Source: Thioalkalivibrio sp. (GTDB lineage: Bacteria > Pseudomonadota > Gammaproteobacteria > Ectothiorhodospirales > Ectothiorhodospiraceae). From it: a stretch of DNA of 5,910 nucleotides. The position numbers were made by a program, and so were the translations under genes. The DNA lies in NCBI GenBank assembly GCA_007133115.1, contig SLNI01000251.1:1-5910 (forward strand), written 5' to 3'. Under the pieces are notes generated by a model. It ran no database searches. It saw nothing but the letters and a program-made list of their open reading frames with translations, and had not been told where the DNA came from. Within the stretch, counting starts at the first letter, position 1, and each line of letters starts with the position of its first letter. Below are positions 1 through 5,360 of this stretch, one piece after another.

Positions 1-474
1 CATGCCGGGTTCCAGGTGCAGCTTGTGCGCGATCAGTTCCAGCTTCGCACGCTGCGCCTCGTCCAGGGTCGCGTCGGATCCGTCGGGGCCGTAATAGGCG
101 CAGGTGTACTGCATGGTTGGCCCGAGCATGGCTTCATAAAGTCGTCGGGAAAGGTCGTAATGCTGCTCGGCAACCTGCCGCGAGCGACTGCGGTTCTGCA
201 GGTTGCCGAGCCAGCACAGCAGCGACGTGCCCAGGACCGCCGGCGTGCGGATCTCCCGGTCCAGCCTGGCCCGGAGCATCCGGAAGAACAGCTCGTCGAG
301 TCGCTCAACGTCCCACCAGCCGTCCATGTAGGCCTCGCCGGCGCCGAGCGAGCCCTCGGCGAGAATGCGCTGATACAGCGCATCGTCGTAGACGTGAAGA
401 TCCCAGGGGCGCGTGCCGCCGATCTCGACGTCGGCGCTGCGCAAAAGTTCGGTGACGTGTTGTTTTGCTGACAT
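1..474 (-). CDS. cfa: Cyclopropane-fatty-acyl-phospholipid synthase, N-terminal 158 residues (runs off window)
   Basis: Cfa transfers a methylene group from S-adenosylmethionine to cis double bonds of membrane phospholipid acyl chains, usually on entry to stationary phase or under acid stress. The frame is open from ATG 474 to base 1 with no stop, so the gene continues to the left. Visible family motifs, recalled from E. coli Cfa, are EGSLGAGEAYMDGWWDVERLD (about residues 40-60, N-terminal lipid-binding domain), an EQHYDLS segment near residue 103, and MQYTCAYY near residue 121, where E. coli has MQYSCAYW. The SAM-binding glycine motif should follow just beyond the edge, after the visible LEPGM. 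The start is supported by AGGGAG (482-487) seven bases upstream. A GTG further upstream in frame lacks such support. The gene lies 224 bp downstream of nrfH on the same strand and may have its own promoter in that structured gap. I see no sign of damage in the visible half. Confidence 0.93.
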   Translation of the reverse strand, partial: MSAKQHVTELLRSADVEIGGTRPWDLHVYDDALYQRILAEGSLGAGEAYMDGWWDVERLDELFFRMLRARLDREIRTPAVLGTSLLCWLGNLQNRSRSRQVAEQHYDLSRRLYEAMLGPTMQYTCAYYGPDGSDATLDEAQRAKLELIAHKLHLEPGM

Positions 475-540
475 GTTCGTGCTCCCTGCAGGAACCGGGC
501 AGCCCACTGTCGCAACCCTGCCTCAATCTCCTTCAGACCC

Positions 541-593
541 GTGCCAGCGACGAGGGTTCCGGCACCGCGGCTGTTCGCGGGGCCGGCGAACCC
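541..593 (-). repeat. Large imperfect stem-loop A upstream of cfa
   Basis: Bases 554-569 and 576-593 are complementary. A 6-bp outer stem (GGGTTC/GAACCC), a 2-nt bulge (586-587), a 4-bp stem (CGGC/GCCG), one A/G mismatch and a 5-bp inner stem (CCGCG/CGCGG) surround a 6-base loop (570-575). This gives 15 pairs. A competing 5-bp stem (GTGCC 541-545 with GGCAC 561-565) shares part of the left arm. No T-run follows on the minus strand, so a simple intrinsic terminator for nrfH is not supported. On the plus strand TTTT follows at 597-600, but no plus-strand gene precedes it. It may be a leader structure of cfa or an nrfH 3' end. Confidence 0.6.
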
Positions 594-615
594 GTATTTT
601 CCGAGTCCACACCGA

Positions 616-663
616 CGGATTGCACGCCCTGGCATTCCGTTAGACCGACGGGCGTGCAGTCCG
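616..663 (-). repeat. Large inverted repeat B between nrfH and cfa
   Basis: The 14-base arms 616-629 (CGGATTGCACGCCC) and 650-663 (GGGCGTGCAGTCCG) are complementary except for one position, around a 20-base loop. The single mismatch would be a G-U wobble in plus-strand RNA but an A/C mismatch in minus-strand RNA. No T-tract follows on either strand. The element lies 36-83 bp past the nrfH stop and about 140-190 bp before the cfa start. It could be a transcript-end stabiliser, a factor-dependent terminator region or a protein-binding dyad. The sequence does not decide between these. Confidence 0.6.
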
Positions 664-698
664 CGCGATGATGATGTTGTGCCCGGCGGGCCTTGCTG

Positions 699-1166
699 TC
701 AGGGCTCCCCGCGGCGCACGGCCAGGTAACGCTTGTCCCGAATCTCCTTCACATGGCCGCCCTCATGGCAGCCGATACAGTACTCGGAAGCCACGAGATA
801 CTCGGAGTGTCGTTCCATGTAGATGGGATTCTGCTCCGCGACTTCGTCGGTCATGTGGCAGGCGATACAGTTGGACATGGTCTTGTCCGGGTAACTGGCA
901 AGCCGGTCATGGTGCGGGTCCACCTGCCCGGTGAAGACGAGGTAGACCTTGCGCGTGCCCTGGGTCTTGTCGCGAACGAATCCGCCTGTATGGCAGTCCA
1001 GGCAGCCGACTCCGTGGTGCACGCCGTGATCCCAGGATGCCTTTTCGTAGGCGTGACACGAGCTGCAGAAAGCATCCGTTTTGGTTACCTGGTGTCCGGC
1101 CGTTCCACCCAGCGCCAAAAGGGCCAGGACGGCAACGATGAGGACGATGATCCAGATCTTTTTCAT
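699..1166 (-). CDS. nrfH: NrfH-type tetraheme quinol dehydrogenase, membrane anchor of nitrite reductase
   Basis: This 155-residue protein belongs to the NapC/NirT/NrfH group, which oxidises membrane quinol and passes electrons to a periplasmic partner, here NrfA. Residues 4-24 form one hydrophobic helix after a short MKK start, as expected of an uncleaved inner-membrane anchor. Four c-type heme motifs follow: CSSCH 34-38, CLDCH 55-59, CIACH 100-104 and CIGCH 130-134. H120 and H138 are candidate distal ligands. Length and heme spacing suit NrfH (about 155-175 residues) rather than the longer NapC. Residue 40 is Tyr in CSSCHAY, where NrfH and NapC proteins usually have Met as a heme-1 ligand. 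The ATG is preceded by AAGAGGAA. The gene lies 61 bp downstream of nrfA on the same strand and is probably cotranscribed with it. Assignment to the family is firm; the NrfH subtype rests mainly on the neighbouring nrfA. Confidence 0.88.
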   Translation of the reverse strand: MKKIWIIVLIVAVLALLALGGTAGHQVTKTDAFCSSCHAYEKASWDHGVHHGVGCLDCHTGGFVRDKTQGTRKVYLVFTGQVDPHHDRLASYPDKTMSNCIACHMTDEVAEQNPIYMERHSEYLVASEYCIGCHEGGHVKEIRDKRYLAVRRGEP

Positions 1167-1202
1167 TTCCTCTTACTCCCGAATGGGCTTTGACGAAGCG
1201 CC

Positions 1203-1221
1203 GGCGGGCGTCGGGCCCGCC
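1203..1221 (-). other. GC-rich hairpin in the nrfA-nrfH gap
   Basis: GGCGGGC (1203-1209) and GCCCGCC (1215-1221) form a perfect 7-bp, all-GC stem with a 5-base loop, 6 bases past the nrfA stop. No T-tract follows in the transcribed (minus) direction, so it is unlikely to be a full terminator. Such intercistronic hairpins often protect the upstream message from 3' exonucleases or lower expression of the downstream gene. Either would give more NrfA than NrfH, but that role is inferred. Confidence 0.6.
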
Positions 1222-1227
1222 ATAACC

Positions 1228-2718
1228 TCAACGCAGTCGCTCGTTGCCGTCCCAGACCAAGTCGGCTTCGGGGAGCAAGGGCAGGTACTGCAGCCATACA
1301 TGGGAATCAAGGTGCTCCTGGCTTTGCTGGAGCTTGCGGCTGTGTTCACGGATCGGCGGTACGAGTTCCTTGATCGGCTGATCCATGGACCCGGCGATCT
1401 CATGGTTGGTGGCACGGATCGCAAGCCGCACGGCCTCATCGCTGTACTGCTGGGAGGATGCGAGGGTATCGAGCGCCTTGACCGGGTTGTGCGCGCCCGC
1501 GCTGTTCTCGGCCGAGACGTAGTCCCAGAACCACTGTCCCTTGCGCACCATCTCCCGGGCCTCATTCAGAAGCTCCGCGTCCGCGAAGCCGTGCTCCATC
1601 GCCTGGCGCACCGCCTCATGGGCGCGGACCGATTTCTCCTGCGCGATGTTGAGCTGCTTCCACACGCGCTCCTGGTTGTATACGGTTCGGTCGCGAAGGT
1701 CGGCGGGGGTGCGATCGGTATGGCAACCCATACAGGCGTTGCGGATCATCTCGTCGGTTTTCAGCGGCGAGGTCCAATGATGGGAGCTGATCCGCACCGC
1801 GCCTTCGGTCGACCGGGGCATGTGACAGTCGGCACAGCTCACGCCCGCCTGCGCGTGGACGCTGTCGCTCGACATCTCGTACTCGGGGTGTTGGACCTTG
1901 ATCATCGGGGTCTTCGAAACGGCGTGCACCCAATCGGTGAACTGGCCCTCGAAGCCGTCGCGCTCCGGGTTGCCGTTGGACTTGAAGCGATAGATGTCTT
2001 CCGCGTTCATGCCCTTGTCCCAGGGGAAGTGCGGCTTGGCCGCCACGCCGTGTTCAGCGGTCTCGAAGTAATACTCGACGTGGCACTGGGCGCAGACCAG
2101 GGAACGCATCTCGTTGCGGGAAGCGTTGCGCCAGTCCTTTCCCTGCCGCTCCAGGGCCTCGGTCAGCGGGACGCTGGTGATCACCAGCCGCATTTGCCTG
2201 GCGGGGTCGTGACAGTTGGTGCAGCCGATACTGTGCATTTTCGGATCGAGCACGGTGCGGAAATCGTGAAAGTTCATCGACCAGAAGTTGTCGCCGTGCT
2301 TCTCGAGCAACTCCGGTATTGCGGTGGTCTTGCAGTTGTAACAGGTCGACGGCAACCCAGCCTGCTCGCTGTAGCGGTTGATGCGGTCGATCTTGGTTAC
2401 GTCCTCGATGGCGTACACATGCCCGCGCGCCCGGTCGTATTCGTAGCTGAACGGGTAACCCAGCCAGAGATTCTTGAGGTAGGGCTGCGCGTGTTTGTAC
2501 CCCTTGGGCAGCGGATTGAAATCGTCATGCTTGCGGTGGGGTACGGAACCCCCGTATTCCGTCATTTGGGAATCGTCATAATTTTGCAGATACGACTGAT
2601 ACTGCGGCAGATGCTCGAAGGCCAGGTTGCCTTCACCCAAATCCAATTCTTCGGCGCCCGCAGTCAGCACGGTTCCAAAGAGGAACGCACCTGCGGCGAG
2701 AATAGCGATATGACGCAT
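1228..2718 (-). CDS. nrfA: Ammonia-forming pentaheme cytochrome c nitrite reductase NrfA
   Basis: NrfA reduces nitrite to ammonium with six electrons in the periplasm (dissimilatory nitrite reduction to ammonium). The 496-residue protein starts with a Sec signal peptide, hydrophobic at about residues 4-20, with likely cleavage after AGA at 22. The catalytic heme has the diagnostic lysine motif CYNCK (126-130). Four ordinary motifs follow: CTNCH 166-170, CAQCH 209-213, CADCH 295-299 and CMGCH 329-333. By alignment from memory with E. coli NrfA, the active-site residues are R115, Y216 and H277, and the calcium ligands E215, Y216, K274 and Q276 are present (CHVEYYF and KVQHPEYE). The C-terminal helical region is the usual dimer-forming part. 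The start is fixed by AAGGAG (2725-2730) six bases upstream of the ATG. It is the first gene of a nrfA-nrfH pair. No FNR- or NarL-like site was convincing upstream. The CxxCK heme normally needs a dedicated heme lyase, which is not in this window. Confidence 0.96.
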   Translation of the reverse strand: MRHIAILAAGAFLFGTVLTAGAEELDLGEGNLAFEHLPQYQSYLQNYDDSQMTEYGGSVPHRKHDDFNPLPKGYKHAQPYLKNLWLGYPFSYEYDRARGHVYAIEDVTKIDRINRYSEQAGLPSTCYNCKTTAIPELLEKHGDNFWSMNFHDFRTVLDPKMHSIGCTNCHDPARQMRLVITSVPLTEALERQGKDWRNASRNEMRSLVCAQCHVEYYFETAEHGVAAKPHFPWDKGMNAEDIYRFKSNGNPERDGFEGQFTDWVHAVSKTPMIKVQHPEYEMSSDSVHAQAGVSCADCHMPRSTEGAVRISSHHWTSPLKTDEMIRNACMGCHTDRTPADLRDRTVYNQERVWKQLNIAQEKSVRAHEAVRQAMEHGFADAELLNEAREMVRKGQWFWDYVSAENSAGAHNPVKALDTLASSQQYSDEAVRLAIRATNHEIAGSMDQPIKELVPPIREHSRKLQQSQEHLDSHVWLQYLPLLPEADLVWDGNERLR

Positions 2719-2754
2719 GATCGACTCCTTTTTCCGTCGCGTTGGACCTTCAGC

Positions 2755-2793
2755 GGCCCGAACGATTGAGGGAGTTCTGACGAGCCTCGGGCC
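2755..2793 (-). repeat. Spaced 7+7 inverted repeat in the nrfA upstream region
   Basis: GGCCCGA (2755-2761) and TCGGGCC (2787-2793) are perfect inverted copies separated by 25 bases, 37-75 bp before the nrfA start. It could fold as a stem in the nrfA leader or act as two half-sites for a regulator. I found no good -10/-35 pair beside it, so the nrfA promoter is not located. Confidence 0.4.
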
Positions 2794-2844
2794 CAGTCTT
2801 GCAGAAAGGAGCGTTGACTGACATGGGGAGAATTACCCAGTGGA

Positions 2845-3075
2845 TCAGTCGAGGTTGAAGCTTTCCGGCAGGCGCAGGAAGAAATACGAAATCAGCGTGG
2901 TGATCGCCGTCGTTGCCCAGAGGAACAGGAATGTGACGGAGTAATAGCCCAGCGTCGTCAGTGCGGGCCCACCGCTGAGTGCAAGTTGGTCAGGATTCAG
3001 GAACAGGAACACGATGGCGGTCGCGACCGCCGACATGATGAAGGAAGGCCAGAGTACCGAAACCCATTTCCGCAT
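2845..3075 (-). CDS. Small two-helix membrane protein of unknown function (76 aa)
   Basis: I do not recognise this family. The 76-residue product has a short basic N-terminus (MRKW) and two hydrophobic stretches, about residues 11-27 and 43-68, so it should be a small inner-membrane protein with two helices. The loop between them holds NPDQLALSGGP, and the tail RLPESFNLD is acidic. There is no heme motif, no cysteine and no histidine. ATG 3075 is chosen because AAGGGG (3083-3088) lies seven bases upstream. A GTG at 3105 would add ten residues but has no comparable ribosome site. A candidate -10 (TATACT) lies just upstream. It sits between mdh and nrfA, all leftward, with 101 bp and 126 bp gaps. 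Its position beside nrfAH does not by itself show a role in nitrite respiration. Coding potential is good because the hydrophobic pattern is coherent and the ribosome site well placed. Confidence 0.7.
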   Translation of the reverse strand: MRKWVSVLWPSFIMSAVATAIVFLFLNPDQLALSGGPALTTLGYYSVTFLFLWATTAITTLISYFFLRLPESFNLD

Positions 3076-3115
3076 TGCGCGCCCCTTGAGTCGTGGGATG
3101 TACACCCATGGCGGC

Positions 3116-3142
3116 AGTATACGTCACCCACTGGCTCGCCAA
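3116..3142 (-). promoter_or_regulatory. Candidate sigma-70 promoter for the 76-aa membrane protein gene
   Basis: On the minus strand TATACT (3121-3116) matches the -10 consensus at five of six positions. TTGGCG (3142-3137) is a four-of-six -35 match with a short 15-base spacer. Transcription would begin near 3109, giving a leader of about 35 bases that contains the AAGGGG ribosome site. The -10 is good, but the spacer is suboptimal. Confidence 0.4.
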
Positions 3143-3176
3143 TGACGGAGCGGGGAGAAGGCTCGGTCGGTACCGG

Positions 3177-4133
3177 TCAGAACTGCATCAATCGTCCGAG
3201 GTCCTCGAATGAGCGGCGGACATCCTGGGCCGACGTCTCGAGCAGCGCCTTCTCGTCCGCGTCGAGTTCGAGTTCCAGGATCTGCTTGATGCCGCCCTTG
3301 CCCAGTTTGACCGGCACCCCCACGAACAGGTCCTGCAGTCCGTATTGGCCGGTCAGCCAGGCGGCGCAGGGGAAGATCCGGTTCTGGTCCAGGGCAATCG
3401 CTTCCGCCATCTGCGCCGCGGCCGCGCCGGGTGCGTACCAGGCCGAGGTGCCCATGATGCCGACGAACTCCCCACCGCCAAACTTGGTCCGTTCGATGAT
3501 GGCGTTCAGCTTGTCCTGACTGATCAGTTGCGTCACCGGGATGCCCGCCACGGTGGTGTAACGGGGCAGGGGGACCATCGTGTCGCCGTGGCCGCCCAGG
3601 ATCTGCGCCTGGACGTCCTTCGGCGAGACTTCGAGTTCTTCGGCGAGAAAAGCGCGAAAGCGGGCCGTATCCAGAAGACCGGCCATCCCCATGACCCGTT
3701 CCGGCGGCAGACCGCTCGCGCGGTAGGCGACATAGGTCATGGCATCGAGCGGGTTGGAAACCACGATCAGGATGGTCTCGGGGGAATAATGGGCCAGTTT
3801 CTCCGCCACCGGCCGGACGATCTCGGCATTGGTGCTGAGCAGGTCGTCGCGGCTCATCCCCGGCCGGCGCGGCACGCCGGCGGTAATGATGCAGATGTCG
3901 GAATCCCGGGTGGCGGCGTAGTCGGTCGTGCCGTGGACCCGGGTGTCGAAGAGGTGGATCGGTGAAGTTTGCCACTGATCCAGGGCTCGGCCCTTCGCGG
4001 GGTTGAAAGTGCGGTCGTCCCGCTTGACCTCGAGATCGATGGCCACCACTTCCTGGGCGAAATCGCGCTGGGCGAGGGCCAGCGCCGCGGAGGCGCCTAC
4101 GTTACCCCCTGCGCCTACGACAGAAATCTTCAT
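3177..4133 (-). CDS. mdh: NAD-dependent malate dehydrogenase, LDH-like (type 3)
   Basis: The enzyme interconverts malate and oxaloacetate with NAD in the cytoplasm (TCA cycle). The 318-residue protein shows the Rossmann motif GAGGNVG (7-13) and an acidic residue D33 at the end of the second strand, which favours NAD over NADP. The substrate loop is GVPRRPGMSRDDLL, where R89 is the residue that separates malate from lactate dehydrogenases (Gln in LDH), and R95 follows. D155 and R158 lie in LLDTARFR, and the catalytic H182 lies in GGHGDTMVP. About seven extra residues sit between D33 and the KGRALD segment, compared with typical type 3 enzymes. ATG 4133 is chosen because GGGGAGGAG (4137-4145) stands three bases upstream and the Rossmann fold begins at once. 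The open frame extends to 4328, but that extension has no family similarity and would overlap the srkA start. It is divergent from srkA. Confidence 0.95.
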   Translation of the reverse strand: MKISVVGAGGNVGASAALALAQRDFAQEVVAIDLEVKRDDRTFNPAKGRALDQWQTSPIHLFDTRVHGTTDYAATRDSDICIITAGVPRRPGMSRDDLLSTNAEIVRPVAEKLAHYSPETILIVVSNPLDAMTYVAYRASGLPPERVMGMAGLLDTARFRAFLAEELEVSPKDVQAQILGGHGDTMVPLPRYTTVAGIPVTQLISQDKLNAIIERTKFGGGEFVGIMGTSAWYAPGAAAAQMAEAIALDQNRIFPCAAWLTGQYGLQDLFVGVPVKLGKGGIKQILELELDADEKALLETSAQDVRRSFEDLGRLMQF

Positions 4134-4214
4134 GTTCTCCTCCCCTTGACGTATGGATGGGCCGCAACCGTGGCGCCCTGCGCCGCCGCATCCGGCCGGA
4201 CACCACAGGGGGCG

Positions 4215-4229
4215 CAGGCTCTGAGCCTG
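4215..4229. promoter_or_regulatory. Perfect 7+7 dyad in the mdh leader (possible operator)
   Basis: CAGGCTC (4215-4221), one central base, then GAGCCTG (4223-4229) make a perfect 15-bp dyad. It lies about 20-35 bases downstream of the predicted mdh transcription start and about 80 bp before the mdh ATG, a suitable place for a repressor site. As RNA it could also form a 6-bp hairpin with a three-base loop. The binding protein is unknown. A separate 10-bp palindrome, TCCGGCCGGA, lies at 4191-4200. Confidence 0.4.
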
Positions 4230-4255
4230 GCGACGGCTTCTGCATTGGTGCCCGT

Positions 4256-4284
4256 AGTGTAGGCGCATCGCCGTTCGGGGTGAA
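4256..4284 (-). promoter_or_regulatory. Candidate sigma-70 promoter for mdh
   Basis: On the minus strand TTCACC (4284-4279) and TACACT (4261-4256) match the -35 and -10 consensus at four of six positions each, with an ideal 17-base spacer. Transcription would start near 4249 and leave a leader of about 115 bases that contains the dyad at 4215-4229. Confidence 0.4.
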
Positions 4285-4290
4285 TCCATC

Positions 4291-4320
4291 TGCGCAGCGC
4301 GGTCGCATGCCACGTAGACT
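4291..4320 (+). promoter_or_regulatory. Candidate srkA promoter giving a leaderless transcript
   Basis: TAGACT (4315-4320) is a four-of-six -10 match that ends six bases before the srkA ATG, so transcription would start at or next to the A of the start codon. The -35 at 4291-4296 (TGCGCA) is poor. There is no Shine-Dalgarno-like sequence before the ATG, which fits leaderless translation. Bases 4315-4317 are also an in-frame TAG, so the coding region cannot begin further upstream. Confidence 0.35.
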
Positions 4321-4326
4321 GTCCGC

Positions 4327-5313
4327 ATGAGTGTTCACCCCTATGCGAGTCTGAAGCCGGAGGTCATCCTGGACGCCGTCGAGTCCACCGGGCTGCGCGC
4401 CGACGGTCGGCTGCTGGCGCTCAACAGCTACGAGAATCGCGTCTACCAGGTCGGCATCGAGGATGCGGTGCCGGTGGTCGCGAAATTCTATCGACCGGGA
4501 CGCTGGTCCGAGGCCGCCATCCGCGAGGAACATGCGTTCGCACTGGAACTCGCGGCCGAGGAGGTTCCGGTCGTCGCGCCGCTGCTCGATGCGGCGAAGG
4601 AGACGCTGCACCGCCATCAGGGCTTCCAGTTCGCCCTGTACCCCCGGCAGGGTGGGCGAGCCCCGGACCTGGAGCCGCGCGAGAATCTCGTGCGCATCGG
4701 GCGCTTCATCGCCCGCATCCATGCCGTTGGCCGTGCCGGGAGCTTCCAGGCTCGTGAGCGCCTGGACGCCGCCGAGCTGGGCGAGATCGCGCGCGAGGAC
4801 GTGCTCGCCAGCGAGCGGCTGCCCTTCGAGCTGGAATCGGTCTACGAGGACCTGAGCGCGGATGTCCTCGATCAAATCGTGCGTCGGATGGAGGAGGCCG
4901 GGCCCGTGCCCATGATCCGCCTCCACGGCGACACCCACCCCGGCAACATCCTCTGGACCGAGTCCGGCCCCCACTTCGTGGACCTCGATGACGCCTGCAC
5001 CGGGCCGGCGGTGCAGGATCTGTGGATGTTCCTGTCCGGCGATACCGAGGAGATGTTGGCCCAGATGCTGGCGCTGCTGGAGGGCTACGAGACCTTCGTG
5101 CGCTTCGACCGCCGTGAACTGGCCCTGATCACGCCGCTGCGCACGCTGCGCATCCTGCGCCACGCGGCCTGGCTGGCCCGTCGTGCCGATGATCCCGCTT
5201 TCGTCCAGGCCTTTCCGGTTTTCTACACCACGCGCTACTGGGAGGATCACATTCTGACCCTGCGCGAACAGGCCGCCGCTCTGGACGAGCCCGCCCTGTA
5301 TCTCGACGTCTGA
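4327..5313 (+). CDS. srkA: Stress response serine/threonine protein kinase SrkA (YihE family)
   Basis: SrkA/YihE is a cytoplasmic eukaryotic-like kinase of the aminoglycoside phosphotransferase/choline kinase fold. In E. coli it counters stress-induced death and supports extracytoplasmic stress survival. The 328-residue protein matches E. coli SrkA along its length by recall: [22 protein letters not shown] with the likely ATP-anchoring lysine K53, [19 protein letters not shown], the catalytic loop [12 protein letters not shown] with D202 and N207, then [21 protein letters not shown] with the metal-binding acids D219-D222, and [19 protein letters not shown] towards the C-terminus. ATG 4327 is the only reasonable start, because TAG lies in frame 12 bases upstream and the family N-terminal pattern begins at once. 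No Shine-Dalgarno is seen. It is divergent from mdh, and emrE follows 47 bp downstream on the same strand, possibly cotranscribed. In E. coli the next gene is dsbA, so the neighbourhood differs here. Confidence 0.96.
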   Translation: MSVHPYASLKPEVILDAVESTGLRADGRLLALNSYENRVYQVGIEDAVPVVAKFYRPGRWSEAAIREEHAFALELAAEEVPVVAPLLDAAKETLHRHQGFQFALYPRQGGRAPDLEPRENLVRIGRFIARIHAVGRAGSFQARERLDAAELGEIAREDVLASERLPFELESVYEDLSADVLDQIVRRMEEAGPVPMIRLHGDTHPGNILWTESGPHFVDLDDACTGPAVQDLWMFLSGDTEEMLAQMLALLEGYETFVRFDRRELALITPLRTLRILRHAAWLARRADDPAFVQAFPVFYTTRYWEDHILTLREQAAALDEPALYLDV

Positions 5314-5360
5314 CAACAGAGACGGGATGCTGTTTCGCCCTCAACGGGAAGGTGCCATAC

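Noticed and set aside
33..635. 200-residue minus-strand open frame overlapping cfa and its upstream region
   Set aside because: It runs in another frame through the clear cfa coding region, and its product is rich in Arg, Ser and Pro, as is usual for shadow frames. The short stretch near 475-560 (KEIEAGLRQWAARFLQ) looks protein-like but has no start or ribosome site of its own.
681..691. Terminator hairpin directly after nrfH
   Set aside because: GCCC-GGC-GGGC gives only four pairs with a three-base loop, and no T-run follows on the minus strand.
1081..2769. 562-residue plus-strand open frame opposite nrfA
   Set aside because: It lies antisense to an unmistakable NrfA with all heme motifs. 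Long antisense frames are expected in GC-rich genes, and no domain is recognised in it.
2719..2844. FNR or sigma-54 site upstream of nrfA
   Set aside because: No TTGAT-N4-ATCAA or TGGCAC-N5-TTGC match of acceptable quality was found on reading this stretch.
4134..4328. N-terminal extension of mdh to 4328
   Set aside because: The extension resembles no MDH N-terminus and would overlap the srkA start. The strong ribosome site at 4137-4145 fixes the start at 4133.
4102..5316. 404-residue minus-strand open frame opposite srkA
   Set aside because: srkA on the plus strand carries the conserved kinase motifs. The antisense product is Gln/Gly/Val-rich with no recognisable family, a typical shadow.
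5314..5360. Guanidine-II (mini-ykkC) riboswitch before the SMR gene
   Set aside because: Two ACGG tetranucleotides occur (near 5322 and 5344), as in mini-ykkC loops, but the flanking bases do not form the required stems. The transporter also looks like the drug-exporting rather than the guanidinium subtype.
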